Part shown: piece by piece, positions 35,903 through 49,700 of the stretch
Layout of the letters: the number at the start of each line of letters is the position of its first letter
Position numbering within the stretch: the stretch's first letter is position 1
NCBI GenBank assembly: GCA_949357655.1
Contig: CASHTG010000007.1
Coordinates: forward strand, 186,001-250,000
DNA from: Parascedosporium putredinis
Taxonomy: Eukaryota; Ascomycota; Sordariomycetes; Microascales; Microascaceae
Reading direction: 5' to 3'
Length of the DNA stretch: 64,000 nt
Notes under the pieces: model-generated
What the model saw: only the letters and a program-made list of their open reading frames with translations
Database searches by the model: none
What the model was told of the DNA's origin: nothing
Position numbers and translations under genes: made by a program

Positions 35903-38900
35903 CAGCAAGTTAAGAAAGGATATGTTTGAAGGTTAGCCGCGGCGCGTTTCGAGTGCGTATTGGACAGGCTGGTGTCTCCATTCGCTTACGTCTCGTTTCG
36001 CCCGAGAAGCATTTCGCGATCGCCAATGCTCCAGAAAGAGCGAGGACCAAATCGGATCATAACTCACGTTCTTTTTCTATTCCCTGTATCTATTTCTTCA
36101 GTATTTTTGTATATGTATAAACTTAGCCTCGGTTCTTTTAAAAGTCTTGATATCGCCTTTTTTCTTATTTTCCCTCTTCGTGAATGCTAAAGGCTTGTTC
36201 TCGTTTCCTTGCGCCTGAGACAAGACCGCTTACGAGCCTCGCCTCTCTGATACGTCAAGCAGATCTGAGATGATCAAGCGCGCGGAAGGCAGACTGCGGG
36301 ATGAACATGGGCCAAAAAGACAGGAACAGACAAAAGAATGGCCGACGAGGAGGAAAAAGGTCCGATTGACCAACATCGCTTCTTCCTCAAGTCCACGATC
36401 TTTTCTTCGATTTCTCTCTCTCGCAACTCCCACCCTCGACTTGAATCTGCCCGCCAACTCCAACAAACATCTAGAATGTAAGAGCGTAAAGGCTGGCAAA
36501 AAAAAAAAAAAAAAAAAGAAGTAAAACAAGATAAAGAGAAAGAGAAAGAAAGAAAAAGAGAAAGGAAAATCGAAAGCCTTCTTTGTCTACGGGGCGTCGT
36601 TAATCTTCTAGTCTTCTGCCTATCGGACCACTCCACGTTCCATTGCCAACGCCCCTGAAAAAGGGTGGTGAAAGATGCGAAATGGTGCGGAGGACACGAT
36701 ACTACTACTCAGGCATACGGTAAGAGCAAGGCTTCCTTCTCAATCAACCCGAAGCCTCATGTGCCCTTCGTGATGGAGCGCGTAGTCGCGCGCGGGGTTT
36801 TCGAAAACCCCGCCAACTCGCCCACCGCCTCCGCCGGGCTCCGGGCCTCCACCTTCCCCACGCCCCGGAAGACGGAGACCGGAGTGTACCCTCAGTGTTG
36901 CCCGAGCGTAAGGCAAGGATCATCCGTTCCCTTCGCCATGCCGAGTAAATACATATGTGAAGGGAAAAGAAAAATACAAGGGGGTGCAAGAAAAAGAAGT
37001 CTCTAGCTATTTTCCCGCTGCATCCCCCTCGGCACTTCATTTCCTTCCAGAAGCTTTTCCAGCTTTTGCTCGGCAGTCCACCTTAACCGTACCCAATCAA
37101 GCTCTCCTCCTCCCCTCCTCCCCTCCCCACGGTTTCTTTTCCACGGCCCAAGGCCAGGCTACCCGTGGCACACCGGCATTACAGAGGGAAATGTGCACTT
37201 GGCAGGGCGGGGAGCAGCAGCTCCGCACGAACGCGCGCGTGCACACTCCGTCGCCGCCACTCCCCGGTGGGGAGGGGGAGGAAGAGAAAGGCGATACAGC
37301 ACTTATGGCATGCCGCCTCTTTTATTCGCACAAAGGTCCTCATGATCATAAGCCAGGTTGGGGGATGTCAAGTACGTCGATGACGACAACAATGGTGACA
37401 ACGCGCCTTGTATGCCAGATTCACCGCGGGTCATGTTCTAGAAGCGGGGATATATGCACCTGTTCTCACCTTTGTACGTTTTCTTCCGGTAACAACGACA
37501 TCGTCGCTGCGTTTCCATGCGCTTCCGGGGCACGTCATTGCATAGTTTTCTTCTTCCTCCTTACGCCCGGGCTGCCCTCTTTCACAGTCAGGCGTCGAAC
37601 TAGCCGTCCAGAGAGAAGAAACCGCCCACTCAACAAGAGAGTAGCGAGTTCACAAGACCAGAAACAAGAAGAACAAAAAAGAAAAGAAAAGAAAGAGGAA
37701 GAAGAAGAATCCGCTGACTCCAGCAATACCAATTAGCCCGCAAGTCATCACCTCCCTCCCCTCAAAGGACGCGTATGCTTGCGGACCCTCTTTCCATATA
37801 TCTAGATTTCGCTTGATATATTCTCCTTATTCTCTTTATCCCCCAATCCCTTTTCTCGAAAATCCCCCTCACTCACGGTCTCACCCTCTCGGCACGGGTT
37901 TCCCACCTGCGCCCGCGGGGGTGGGTTACACCGTCCCGCTCCGTCGGGATTGCCTTGGCGCGCCGCCATACATGGTATAAGCATTTGGATAGCTGGGCAT
38001 CTCGGCATCGAGGAAAATCGCCTCACGCCAAGAGGAGGGAGCAAGGGGAAGAAATGCTTATCAGGGGTGGGGTGGGAGAGGGGGTGAAGGAGCGTGGACT
38101 ACCATCGTAAGCCGTCAGGATCAAAAACTTGGCGCTGTCTGGGCATCTGGGCATCTGGGCATCTTGTCTGGGCATCTGGGCGTCTGGGCATCTGGGCATT
38201 CTTTGCATGCCAAGGGGAGGAGCAAAGAGGAGTGAACATGGGGTGGGGTGTGTGAAACTCCCATCGCGATCCCATCGCGCCATAGTGTTCTTTCAGATAG
38301 ATTGACGATGAAGAGCGAGAGAGAAAAAATGTCTCGGACGCGTCCTTCACGTACACGCCCTCCCCACACTACCCAGCCCAGCGTTCCCAAGCCAAGCTCC
38401 AGAGCTCGACAATTCATCCTAACCCTTCCTCCTCCTTACCCCAGACAAGTGGATCCCTTTCTCCAATTCACCCGGCGGTCCCTCTCCGGCTCCGAACCGG
38501 CCCTACGTTCCTAAACCCGCCCCCGCAAAGAAAAAGCATTGGAGCCCGCGGGAAAAAGAGAGACGTGAGCCCCCAGACCGCGTGGATCAATATACCGGGT
38601 GATATGGATCGACACAGGAAGAAAAGAGGAGATTCTGTCAAAATGGCCACCCCCATTGTATCGTGCTTACCTCCGGCGTGTACTCCAAAGAAGCGAAAAA
38701 AAAAAAAAAAAAGGAAACTCCGCCTTGGCCTCACGCCACAGGAAGAGGATGCCGGAACAAAATGGTCGGCTTACCATTATATTGAGAGGCTCTCTTACAA
38801 CATCTCCAAAAGACCCAGTCATCGACACACACCCTCCTTTCTGGAATAATAGCAAAAGGAAAAATAGAGAGACAAAAAGAAAAAAAGAAAAGAAAAAAGA

Positions 38901-40135
38901 GCCAAGTCCGTCAAGATGAAACGCAGAATTCCCCAAACCCCACCGTCCTCATATCGAGTCCGTCACCAAAACCCTCATCGACAATGACATCAGCTCATCT
39001 ATCCAGTCTTTCTCTCCACGCATGACACACGCCCCCTCGGATCCCTTTCTAGCACGGTAACCGAGACTCGCGACTCGAGCGCGAGCAAGATACAGAAAGA
39101 TACCGCGAGAGACCTCGGAGCTTCTACCCCACAAAAAGACGGGCACAGCAGGATACTCGAGGGGAAAACGGTGGACGTGACGGGAGAGAGTGAGAGAGAG
39201 AGAAGCGCGCGCGTATTCTTTTTCTTTTTTTCTTTTTTCTCTCTTCGTTTTGTTCTAGAACGCCTGCCCTTCTATGCCAGCGTGGACCGTAATGGCCGAG
39301 CGAGGTCCGGCTGCGTCCGCCCGTCTTGCAAATTCCCGGGCAGACAACATTTCAAGGACGTTGAAAGCAAGGCAGATGTGAGAATGGTGCTGCTTCTTGC
39401 TCCCACAGCGCGTTCGTCGAGGTATCGGAAGCCTGTTCCCTGTCTGTCGTTGCTTTCTTTTCCATCCGTCCGTACCCGACGTGTATGCCTTACGACACGT
39501 GTAGACAAGATAGGAACGTCTACAGATACCACATCACCTCTTGACCTTCAATGTAAGAACAACTATCTACGCTTTGCCTAAGCAAGGTCTAGGCGGGCAT
39601 TCGCTGGGAATCGAGGCGTCAAGTTCCTCGGAGCATATAGGGCACAGAGACAAGCGGAAAATACAACATGCCACCAGGACAAGTGATTGGATTCTATCAA
39701 GTAGGAACAGTTGAAGGAGAAAAAACACATTGAGATATCAAAAGAGAAGAACAAGATAGTAGGCATTCATTCCTATACCGTCACTCCCTGTTTCTAACAA
39801 CAATAGTAATTTTTTCCAAGAACCCATAAGATTAAAATTCCAAACCATTTGATGTATGCATGTCCAACTGTGCGCAACTCCCCTCTGCATCTCGCTCAAT
39901 CCACAAGACACAGTCAAAAACAGTCACCTTTATTCTTTTACTCATGTGGTTTTTATACGATGTCCCATTAATTGATACTCTCAAGAAGAATGAGATGGAA
40001 TAGAAACAAAAAAGAAAAAGAAGTCAAGAAAACAAAAGGATCACGGCTAGAGGCTTCGCCGCGCTACTCTGCAAAAGCAAAGCGTGCGGCGAAGTGATTC
40101 CGCTAGGCGGCATTAAGCATTCATCCTTTTCTTCT
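35903..40135. other. 4.2-kb region without a supportable gene
   Basis: Contains A-runs (36500-36517, 38697-38712), purine tracts and a 9-bp minisatellite at 38136. No reading frame with paired splice sites or domain character. No glycosyltransferase resembling gt4c, which sits next to agd3 in Aspergillus fumigatus, was found here. Confidence 0.5.
38136..38200. repeat. 9-bp minisatellite (TCTGGGCAT)n
   Basis: About seven near-perfect copies of TCTGGGCAT with one TTG interruption and one G variant. On the minus strand it reads as Met-Pro-Arg-Cys-Pro-Asp-Ala-Gln repeats, which I consider accidental. Confidence 0.85.
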
Positions 40136-42777
40136 TTAGACGTTGATGGGGGTGTTGAGCGAGAAGGCAATGGGGCTGCCAGCAAGCTTGGCCCAGGCAA
40201 TGGTGGGCTCGGAGCCGACGGTGTCTGGACAACACCACCGGTGGAGGTGGTGATGGCACCGGGGACGGTGAGGGGCACGTCAGCGCCGCAAGTGTTGCCG
40301 TTGGCAATCAGGTTGACGCCGGTGATCTTCTTGTTGTCGTGGTCGAAGATGTACTCGACGTTGGTCTCGCATTTGCTGCACGCGGAATGAGATTAGTATT
40401 TGGGTCATCGGGGAACGACGAGCGGAACAGAAAAAACTTACTCAACGATGGCACGGTCAAGGAAGAGGGCGGCAATGTCATCATGCTTGAGGGTCTGGAT
40501 GGGCCAGTTGGTGAGGCGGGTCATCTCCTGAGTGATAAGCTCAATCCAGATCTGGAGGAGAGAGAAGCGACCAGTCTGGTCACCAATGGTGTGGATGTCG
40601 GCATCCTGATAACGACGGGATTAGCACTTGTGGAAGAGAGGTAGGGGAAACGAGAAGGAGAGTCCCCTTGAATAAAAAGAAAAACTTACCGTTTGACGGA
40701 GGTTGGCCTGATGGAACATGTAGGGGTCGTTGTAGAGGTGCAACAAGTTGCGGGTGTTGACGGCCTTGGCATCAGCGAGGAGGTTGGTGAAGTCACCCGA
40801 GCCGCCAGAGGTGTCGATCCACTCCTGGGTAGTGCAGATGGGGAAATCGCAGTTGTAGTAGATGGTGGTGGCTATTCAAATTCGCGTTAGTTCAAGTGTC
40901 CGTGACCAAAAACAAAACAAAAGAGTCAAAAGAGAAAAGCTTACCCCAGCGGGGACGATGACGAGACCGTCATAACCGTTCTTGGCGACGCTGGTGATGA
41001 GGGGCCAGTAGAGGCTCTCGGCGTTGCGGATGTTGGGGCGAGTGTTGTCACCGACGACGTACTTGATGCCGTTGTCCATCCAGGCGCGAATGACATCACC
41101 GTTGTGAAGACCAGTGATGGCAGGGGGCACGAGACCACCGGCGGAGAAGTGCTGGGCATCCCAGAAACCAACGTCCTTGAGCCACTTGATGTTGTAGATC
41201 ATCTCGCGGTTGGCATCGTTGTAGGTAGCGTTGTTCATCTCCTCGTGGGTGAAGGTGTGGGACAAGTGGGCAAAGGCGTCACGGTTGGCGGGGGTCTGGA
41301 ACCACTGGAGGAGCTCATCGAGCTTGGGGCACTGAGCGTTCCAGGGGTAGGTGGTGGTGAAGCTGGTGGGCCACATGTCCTTGCCGGTGCCGAGGGGCTT
41401 CACCCACTCGTAAGCAACATCAACAATCTCGTCGTAGTCGACGGCCTCGTTGGGGCTGCACACGCTGCTGCTGCCGGTCTTCTCAACGGCGGAGATGAAG
41501 GCACCGTTACCGTTGTGGGCAAGCTCGATGAAGAAGTTGGAACCGGCGGGGAGACGGGACTGGAGACCCTCCTGCCACGTCTTGATGTTGGCGAGATCGG
41601 CGGGTCGGAGACGGAACTCGGGCTGGCCCTGGGGATAGTAGATCTCGGTCGACAAGTGGACATCGTCAACCTGGGTACCGAGGTAGGTCTTGCGCCTACC
41701 AGCGACTATTGTATTGAAGAGTGGTTAGCAAAATAAATTCCCATCTTTTCGTGTGCATCAGCCGCCAGCCGTCTCCGTGGTGGGTGCCGCGCCACAAATC
41801 CAGTATATTAAAATTAATATATGCAAAGGTGACAGTGAACACGAACCCGGGAAACAGGAAAAGCCCCGTCCCCACCATTGTCCCAAAAATAGAACAAAAG
41901 TGATTCACAAGAGAAAAGAAACCGAAAGATGCACAGAATGACGCGAGGAATAATAAATCGCGAATTGAGAAGGCAAGACTTACAGAGACCACGGGTGACC
42001 CAGTGGACGGCGGCGTGCTGAACGTAGGCCGAGGCAGTGGACCAGACGGGGGCAAAGGTGGTGAACCAAACCATCTGCTGACGGCCGGTGGCGACCTTGT
42101 TGATGACACCGGCAACAGTCTCGCCATAGGTGGTGGAACCGGTGAACTTGGCGAAGGCGGTGGTGGTAGCGGTGTCGGTAATCCTGGCACCAGTCTTCCA
42201 GTTACCCTTGGTGGTCAGACCAGCATTGGTCTTGAGGTTGGCGGTAGGGAACTCGGAGACATCGCTGAAGGCGATCAACTGGTCGTCGTCGTTGGAGAAG
42301 ACGGGCTCGGCGCCTTTGATCATGACTTCGAGTCAGCACGGCATTACAGCAAAAGATATGGCCCACGCCGAAGCTCAAAAACTTACCAAACTCGGGAACG
42401 GGATAGGCGGCGATGCGGACAAGGCGGACGCCAAAGTCGATCTGGTACTGGTAGATGGCATTCCACTGGTCTACGGTAAGAGAGCTACCGTAGTTGCCAC
42501 CACCCTGGTCGTAGGAGAGCTCTCCGGCGGTGACGATACCGCCAAAGTTGCCACGGTCAACGGTAGAGTTGAGCGCGGGCAGGGCGGCACCGGTCTGAGG
42601 AACGATAACGCCCTGGGTCTGGATACCGTAGGCCAAGAAGCCGGCGGCAGTGTCGTCAACCTCGGCCTGGTTACGGGCAATGACGAGAATAGTACCGGTG
42701 ACGGTCTTGATGCACGCGTAGGCAACTCCCGCCTGGAGGGCGAGGATCGCGCTCACGGCGCTGGTGAAGAAGCGCAT
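40136..42777 (-). CDS. agd3: Agd3-type secreted polysaccharide deacetylase (CE18)
   Basis: Secreted enzyme that partially N-deacetylates galactosaminogalactan, making the polymer cationic and adhesive. Signal peptide MRFFTSAVSAILALQAGVAYA at 42777. Six exons: 42777-42387, 42313-41984, 41705-40945, 40871-40690, 40605-40442 and 40375-40136. Deacetylase signatures: TYLGTQVDDVHLSTEIYY (metal-binding DD) and LSHTFTHEEMNN (HxxxH type), followed by GLVPPAITGLHNGDVIRAW. About 690 aa, close to but shorter than Aspergillus Agd3, with no long Ser-rich tail. Two frame breaks. At the exon 3 donor the G run (40944-40947) is one base short for the phase of exon 4 (TTIYYNCDFPICTTQEW). In exon 6, near 40221-40232, the correct frame then reads TVGSEPTIAWAKLAG and stops at 40136. 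Older annotations call these 'extracellular serine-rich protein'. Confidence 0.88.
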
Positions 42778-44040
42778 ATTGGGTCGTAAGCTTCGGGTTT
42801 TCTTCCTTTACTGCAGACGATTAAAAATAACGAATGAATTAGGAGCAGCGAATGCTTCCCAAGAAAATGAGAGAAATTAAAAACGAGTGACGAATGTAGG
42901 AAGTTGTCGCGAAGACGAAACAACAAAAGCCTACACTGAATGGATATTAAAAGAGGTAGTAGAGACCTGGAAAAGGAGAGAGAAAAGAGTGACTAAATCC
43001 AGGGCCCTGGATCCGAGCTCCTTATGAAGGAAAAAAATCTACGAAGAGTAGGATTCTCCAAAGCGGATGGCACGACAGGGGGGCGCTCAGGAAGGGAAGG
43101 GAAGGGAGACGAGAAGGGGGCGGAGTGGGTGCCGAGACCGCATAAGGCGCGCGATGGGTCGGATGACGAGCGACGGAAGAGTGGCCGGGCTCCCAAGCTC
43201 AGCGAGCCAGCCAGGGCAATTGGACTAGGAAGTCGGGCAGCGCGGCGGACCAGCAAATTCAGACCAAAACGCTGGTGGAGATTGCACTTAGCAACCACAG
43301 GGGTCCCGCATTTTCCCACGCCAGCTGGGTCTCCTCTTTTCTCGCTCGCCCGAGTCGCGCAGCGCGGAAACAGGAGGGAAAGGGGAGGGAAGGGAAGGGA
43401 GGGCGACAGGCACAGGAGGAGGCGGCGGCCGTCGCCTCAGGGGAGCGAACAGAGAAAAGCAGGAGGTGCACGCACCCGCAGCGCACTGATGCGTGGGTGT
43501 GGGGAACAGGTCCAGGTGTATACGCCCACGAGAAAGTGCACGGAAACAACATTGAACAACAAGCCAAAGGGGGACACAAGGCTGCCAGGTGTGACGAAAA
43601 GTCGGTACCAGTACATGCACTAGGGGGGCGAGAAGCGAGTCCAGCGTCAGCCAGCTCAGGTCGGGCCAGGGCAACGGGGACAACCTCGTCTTCGTGCGCG
43701 GTGTGGGTACCGAGCTAATTTGGTGGCCTAATATGCCGCGATCCATGATTTCGTTTCCTGGTACCTTCCCAACAATCCCCCTTCCACCTGCCTGGTTTGT
43801 CCAAAAATGAGCAGCCCGTACACGAGATCCAGCGCACGGCAAAGCGAGAGGGCACACACACTACGAGTAGTGGTGGAGATACGAACAAGCCTGCATTGCT
43901 GTTTCCATTCCCGCCAAAGCATCCACCACATTCTTCTGCTGCTTCTCGTGCCGGCCCCCCTTCAACCGGGATATTTCCATCACTCGCGGGAGGGTTCTAA
44001 TTCGGTGGCGGCTGTCTGCCAGGAATTTCTGTACCTGTCA

Positions 44041-44061
44041 TTTTTTTTTTTTTTTTTTTTT
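44041..44061. repeat. T21 homopolymer
   Basis: Uninterrupted run of 21 T within the gene desert. Confidence 0.9.
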
Positions 44062-47000
44062 CGTGACTCGGGGCCACATCTGGCATGATTGGTGAGAAAT
44101 GCTGCAAGATGCCGTTTCGCTTTCTCGCACCTGCTCGCTCTTTCCCACAATCTGCTGGACTCGCTATGCGTCCTTGCTTTTTCCCCTCTGGGGTGAATTC
44201 TGGGTGGGCTTCCGTCCTGCATTGGGCGCCTGCACGCTCTCTGAGGAGAGCGACGCATTGCCCTATGCCATTGACGCTGTGCGATCCAATGCCATCCGAA
44301 CAAAAGAGGAGGGAGGGGGGCCGCTTGCGAATTGAGACCCGCCGCACCGCACCGCACCGCAGCTGGTAGCGAAGCGAGCTGAGTAGAGGATCCTGCACCG
44401 AAACGAGCCCGTCTCAGAGACCAAAGACATCTGGGGAGTCATGGCCCCTCCCAAGTCGTCAGCTCCCGCGACCTACCGCTGCCCGAACTGACGTCTTCTT
44501 GACCGAAGTTGGGCAAGCTAAGAGCGGGATTATCGTTTTTCCAATTTCTCTCTCCTGCGAAGAGGGCGCCCCGAGCAGCAGACGGGTGGTCTCAGGCGAG
44601 CATCCGTTTTGCACTAATATTCTCGTGCGCAAAAACTGTCCATGCTCCGGGACTAGAACAAAGAGAAAAGAGAGGCGAAAAAGGAAGAAAAAAACGAAAA
44701 AGAAAAAAAGAAATGAAGAAAACGAGGTCAGGCACCAGTGCCTGGGATGGTCGAGCGGGGCCCTGAGTGAATGAGGGTGGATGGGGTCACTAACATCCTT
44801 TGTTGGCGTGATGAGTACGTGGCGCCTTCACCACGGCGCACAAGCGGCAGTCTCCTTGCTGGAAGTTTTTGTTTTCTTTTTTTTTGTTTCTTTTTCTGTT
44901 CCTCTCCCGTCAGTTTGTATACTTACTGTCCTCTTCACGCCCAACGGGATGGGATGTTGGTTGCACGATGGTAACCTCGCGGAAGGTGCACATATCCTCC
45001 GATTAAGTGAGCATGGGCGAGAAATGCGGAAAAGTATGGGCGCTGAGTGAGCCAACCACATTTGTGTACCGTAACTGCATCATGGCGGTGGCGGTTGTGA
45101 TTGTGGTGGGGAGAGAAGGAAAGAGACCAAAGCGACGAAAACGGTTTGTCCGAAATTGGTCTAGTCAGGAGCAAGGGGTGGGAATTCGGCAACTTTCGCG
45201 GTGGAAGTCAAATTTAGCACGAACAAGCCAGGGGACGAGGAAAGGGGAAGCGTGGACTGGGTGTGGCGTTCTGTTCTCCAAGGTTAAGCTGATCCTGGCT
45301 TGGTCTGACAGGGGTCTCGTGTGTGTGTGTGGCCCCACGGCGGACAGACGAGTGGTCCCAAATCCATCCCACTTACCAACCTTGTTCATTTGTTGGTCAG
45401 ACTCAGCCGTGAACGGAAAAGTGCGTATTATTATTCGCTGATGGGGCAAGGAACGAAGACTTGAAGAAAAAGGGGGAAGAAGGCCATGGACGGCGTGGAG
45501 CCGCTTGGGGAGAGAAACTCTGCACCAACTTTCACCACAGTCTTCTAGCTGTTTGGCCAAGCGCAACTCGCGTGTTCCAGAAACCCTCTAAGAAGCGTCC
45601 GCACGCCACCGTCTGGTCGAGAGGTGGAGCAAAATAACCATGATTGATCGCTTGGTGCGTCGTGTCTGCGATATCTCCAGACGAGCCAGGCGCCCGGATT
45701 TTCTCGTCGTGTCTGCTCATGCCCGTAATGGTACTTCGTACCCTCGAAGCTGGGTGACCTGAAGCGCACCCGTACTACACTACTTGTACACTATACGAGG
45801 GACCCTCAGCAGCTAGTATTAATCTCCAAGGATTCTCCATGTGGGCGCAACCAGTGGATTCTGGCTATTGGAACACCGGGGCCGACGTCGAACTCGACTT
45901 GTCTTTTGCCTGGCTCGAACACTCCAACGAAGCGTGGGAGCAAGAACCCGTGGAAACGGAACCGCTTCCAGGTTCACTCGCGATAGGGCTAGGCAAGGAG
46001 CAAGTCACCGGGTCTACCGACTTGGCAAAGAAGGGAAAAAGGGTAACCCCGCCGCAATTGGAAAGGCACGAAGAACAATCTATCGCTTTTGTTCATTCCT
46101 CTCAGCTGTCCTTGGCAAGAACCCCCAAGACAAATAGCCGGGGCAGGCCAAGGAGAGGCGAAAGCTTGATTTCCTCCCAGTTTTTTAGTTCAAGTTGTGT
46201 CTTTTCCTGCTTGTTCCCTGGCAGATTGATTCTGCATGCCGGCTGCCCAACATGCCGGAGGCTGGCTGGCCCTTGACAAGACCAACGACAAGATTTCATT
46301 CAACCACCTCTCTCCCCACCTTCACGCCATATCCAGTGTCTGACGAAATGAATATTTTTTCTTTCGCCAGAACCCCATTTCAGTCCTTGTCAATATTTCG
46401 CATCCCGGCCTTCCAAAGTGCGAGGGGATCTTCCAGCCCTTTCCGTTCCGTGCAAGTTCCCGAGGCTTGACCAGGATGAAGATAAGAGAAAACGGCGTAG
46501 CCTGGCCTGGCCAGCTTTCCGTCCAGAGCCTCACGTAGCCGTCCGTAGAGCGAGCCGCACAGACGACTTGCAATTTTAAAGGGGGCCCGCAGGTCCTCTC
46601 CTCTTGGTTGAAAAGCCCTTGCACACCCTTTGTTCTTTTTCTTTGGGTCTCTCGTCACCCTGCAGCTCACTTGTGATGGCTCCGAAACTAGTAGTTCTGG
46701 GGAAATGAGGGTGGCGTCTTTTGGTTCCGCGCTTTCGCAAATCTGATCATGCCCTCTCTTCCGTTCCTAAATGTACCTGTAAACTCTGGCTGTCTGGCGC
46801 TTCGGGAGTACATTTTCCTTTTACTCTTTTTATTATTATCTCGTTTTCTTTTTCCTTTTTCTCCTTTTCTTTTCTTCTCTCTTTTCTACAAGCTAGCTCA
46901 ACGCTCGGGGATTTTTAACAATAAACTCGTACTTACTGAGAAGAGACGCTCCAGAGAGAGCGCACCAGCAGCAAGAGCCGAAGACAAGCAACAAAAGCAA

Positions 47001-47273
47001 GAAACAGCTGTCGCTTTGATCTCCCCATCCATCCCAATTCTCCTCGGCACCCGTTCTCCTTTGTGGCGTCAGCCATTCTCCAGGCACGCCTGTCTGCACC
47101 GCCCTCGGGAGGTCAATCCCCGTTCCCCTCCCCTCCTTTCTCTTTTTTCTCTCGAATGTGCATCCTTTGGCAAACCAGGTTGACCAGAGCATCAACTGTT
47201 CCTGCTCAATGCCTTGACAGCATTTACCGCCCTGTCAGCGGCGATCCGGGTTCCGCGCCACCCTCTTTGTTTT

Positions 47274-47318
47274 GTTTTGTTTTTCTTTCTTTCTTTCTTT
47301 CTTTCTTTTTTTTTTTCC
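47274..47318. repeat. (TTTC)n microsatellite with flanking T-run
   Basis: TTTTG units followed by about seven CTTT units and a T-run. Pure pyrimidine apart from the initial G. Confidence 0.8.
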
Positions 47319-49554
47319 TAACTCTGTCACTTTTCTCTTGTTTTCTTTATCCTTTCGAGTTCCTGGTTCGCAAATATGTCATAGAAAGCACTTTCCAATC
47401 GCTTGTCGCGAAGATCGCATTGGGCAGCAGATCAAGTAAGCATATTTTACGTGCAAAACGCCACGCCAGGAACAATGCATGAGCACTGCCTGGTCGTTCG
47501 TTCGTGGTGGTTGCTTTTCTTTTCCCTTTCCTTTTTCCTCTTCCGTTTTCCTTTCTTTTTTTCCTTTTCTTCTTTTTCTTTTTCTCTTTTTCTCGTTTTC
47601 GCTTTCTGGCGTTCTTCTTAGCGCCCCTGGCCCCCTGTCAATTACATGTATACGAACAGGGATTGGTGTCCCTTGAGCGTGCAACCTGTAACAACTTTAC
47701 CGACCCACCCATTCCACCAGCCCTTTCCGCCCTATCCACCCTTGGCCCCACCAGCCCATGTGGAGAAATGCCATTTCGCAACCCCCGGCGGAGACGTCGA
47801 CGGCGATTGATATCCGCTCACTATTGAATCGGTCGTCTTGGCAGCTCCCGTGCTCCGTGGATGATCCGAACGCCCATTTAGTCATCCAAAGCAAGCACAG
47901 CAAACATCTGCATTGCATTACTTAATCAACATGGCCATCCCTGGCTCTTCATGCGAGCACTCAAAGCCGCTCTCCTACTCCAGCTAGGTCGCGCAAACAA
48001 TGAATGACGCCGCATTATTATTCTCTCCAATCTGATGGGATGGAAATCATAGTGTCTCGTACTTGACAAATAAAATCAAGGCCATTACCTCGTTTGACTT
48101 TATTGAAATATTGGGCGGCGCTGTCGGACCACCACCGGAAATTCCAATCTCTTGTGGACCGATGATTGCGTCTCAGCCACATCTTCTCTCCGGCGCCAGC
48201 CCTCTCAATCTTGCTTGTCTCGGGGCTTCACTCCAGACTTTGCATGCGCAGAAGCGACACACAAATCGCATATGAATGGTTGTAGATTTCCCGAGAAAGC
48301 AGGCGGCCTTATGCCCTGACATCACGGCCGGAAATCCTATCCATGATCTCGGTCCCCCCTCCCCTCCCTTCCACTCTCCACCACCAGCATTCCCTTTTCC
48401 CACGCGCGCATCTCTGCCCCCGTCCCCTCATGTCAGTCTCGGCGGCCGGTGTGATCGATCGGGTTCGGCCACCCTCTTCCCACCCTCTCCTGATGCAGGC
48501 GCTGCGAGATGCGCCATGCGCCCAATTCCCAACGCCCAAGAAAAATAAGTCACCACGGCCCGCCCACGTTTTGGAAGCACGGGCGGTTCTTGGCTGTTGA
48601 TTCGCACCCGGCATCTCTCTTCCACCTCCCCCATCTTCATTCTCTCTCTCTCCCCGGGCTCGGATCCTGTCCGTGCGACCTTGCTTTGCTGGCTCTCGAC
48701 GACGCGTCCTCTGCATCTTCGAATGATCCTGCAAGGTCAGCGCAGCATCGCAGTGGATGTTGTTGGACCACCCTGCCCCCCGTTTGGTGGGCCAGCCTCG
48801 ATGTTGTTCCGTTCCTGAAAATCCTGCTGACGTTTCTCTCCACCCAGCCATCCTTTTGTGTTTTATGCCCTGTGGATGTGAGGATATGCAAAGCAGGCAA
48901 GCCAATTTGCGGGAATCCAAAACCATGGCAGCATCCATGTGCTGTCAAGGTTAATGGTGGTGAGAGAGAACCGCCTCGCCAATCGCAACATCGTGAACCC
49001 TGCTTATCACACTCTCCACTCTTCCCTTGTTCGTCTAGCTCGTTGGGGATGTCTAATAATACTTGGGGGCTTCAATAAATCGACCAGGGAAAAGAAACGA
49101 GGATTGGGACAAGAGAAAAGGAAAAAAAGAAAGAAAAAGAAAAAATGGAAAAGCGAGAAAGAAAGAAAGACAAGACGGGGAAAAAGAAGGGAAAAAAAGA
49201 AAAAGGAATAAGAACGAGGAACACGGATCCACAATGGCTGTAGCTGTCGGGCTAATTGTACCCCATTAGTTCTCAGTCTTACTTAGCCCTCAATGCTCAA
49301 ATCTAGAGTTGCAGTGCGTTATTATCACAAACTGGACAGCGAACGAAGATGTCCTTGGCCTCTTTGCATCCAGTCATCTTCCTCATCACTGAGTGTCACA
49401 GTCGCCTCAACTCGGTTGGCTCTGGCTTGCCCATAAGGCTGGCCATTCCCAAGCTCGTCACGCCTTCCCTTCATGTCTGTTCCTTCGTTGGCTGGAGCGG
49501 CGTCTATGCACTCAGAAGAGGATCCAACAGAGTTATCGGAGGAGCGCAAAGAAA

Positions 49555-49700
49555 AGAAGAATAGAAAACGAGTGCGAAAAAGAAAAAGAACGAGAGAGAA
49601 GAGCAGACAAAGAAAGAGAAAAGAAAAAGAAAAACGAAGAAGAAAAGGAAAAGGAAAAGGAAAAAGAAAAAGAAAAAGAAAAGAAAAGGAAGAAAAAGGG
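49555..49700. repeat. Homopurine tract with (GAAAAG)n core
   Basis: About 145 nt with very few pyrimidines. The core 49641-49690 is a regular GAAAAG/GAAAAA hexamer repeat. A second purine tract lies at 49085-49210. Non-coding. Confidence 0.8.

Noticed and set aside
38023..38356. Minus-strand MPRCPDAQ repeat 'protein'
   Set aside because: Produced by the 9-bp minisatellite, which is open in several frames; no flanking coding sequence.
45839..46276. Plus-strand frame MWAQPVDSGYWNTGADVELDL...
   Set aside because: Protein-like at the start only; ends in low complexity, with no intron signals or domain.
48309..48938. 209-codon minus-strand Arg/Gly-rich frame
   Set aside because: Mirrors a C/T-rich tract; codon use random and no domain.
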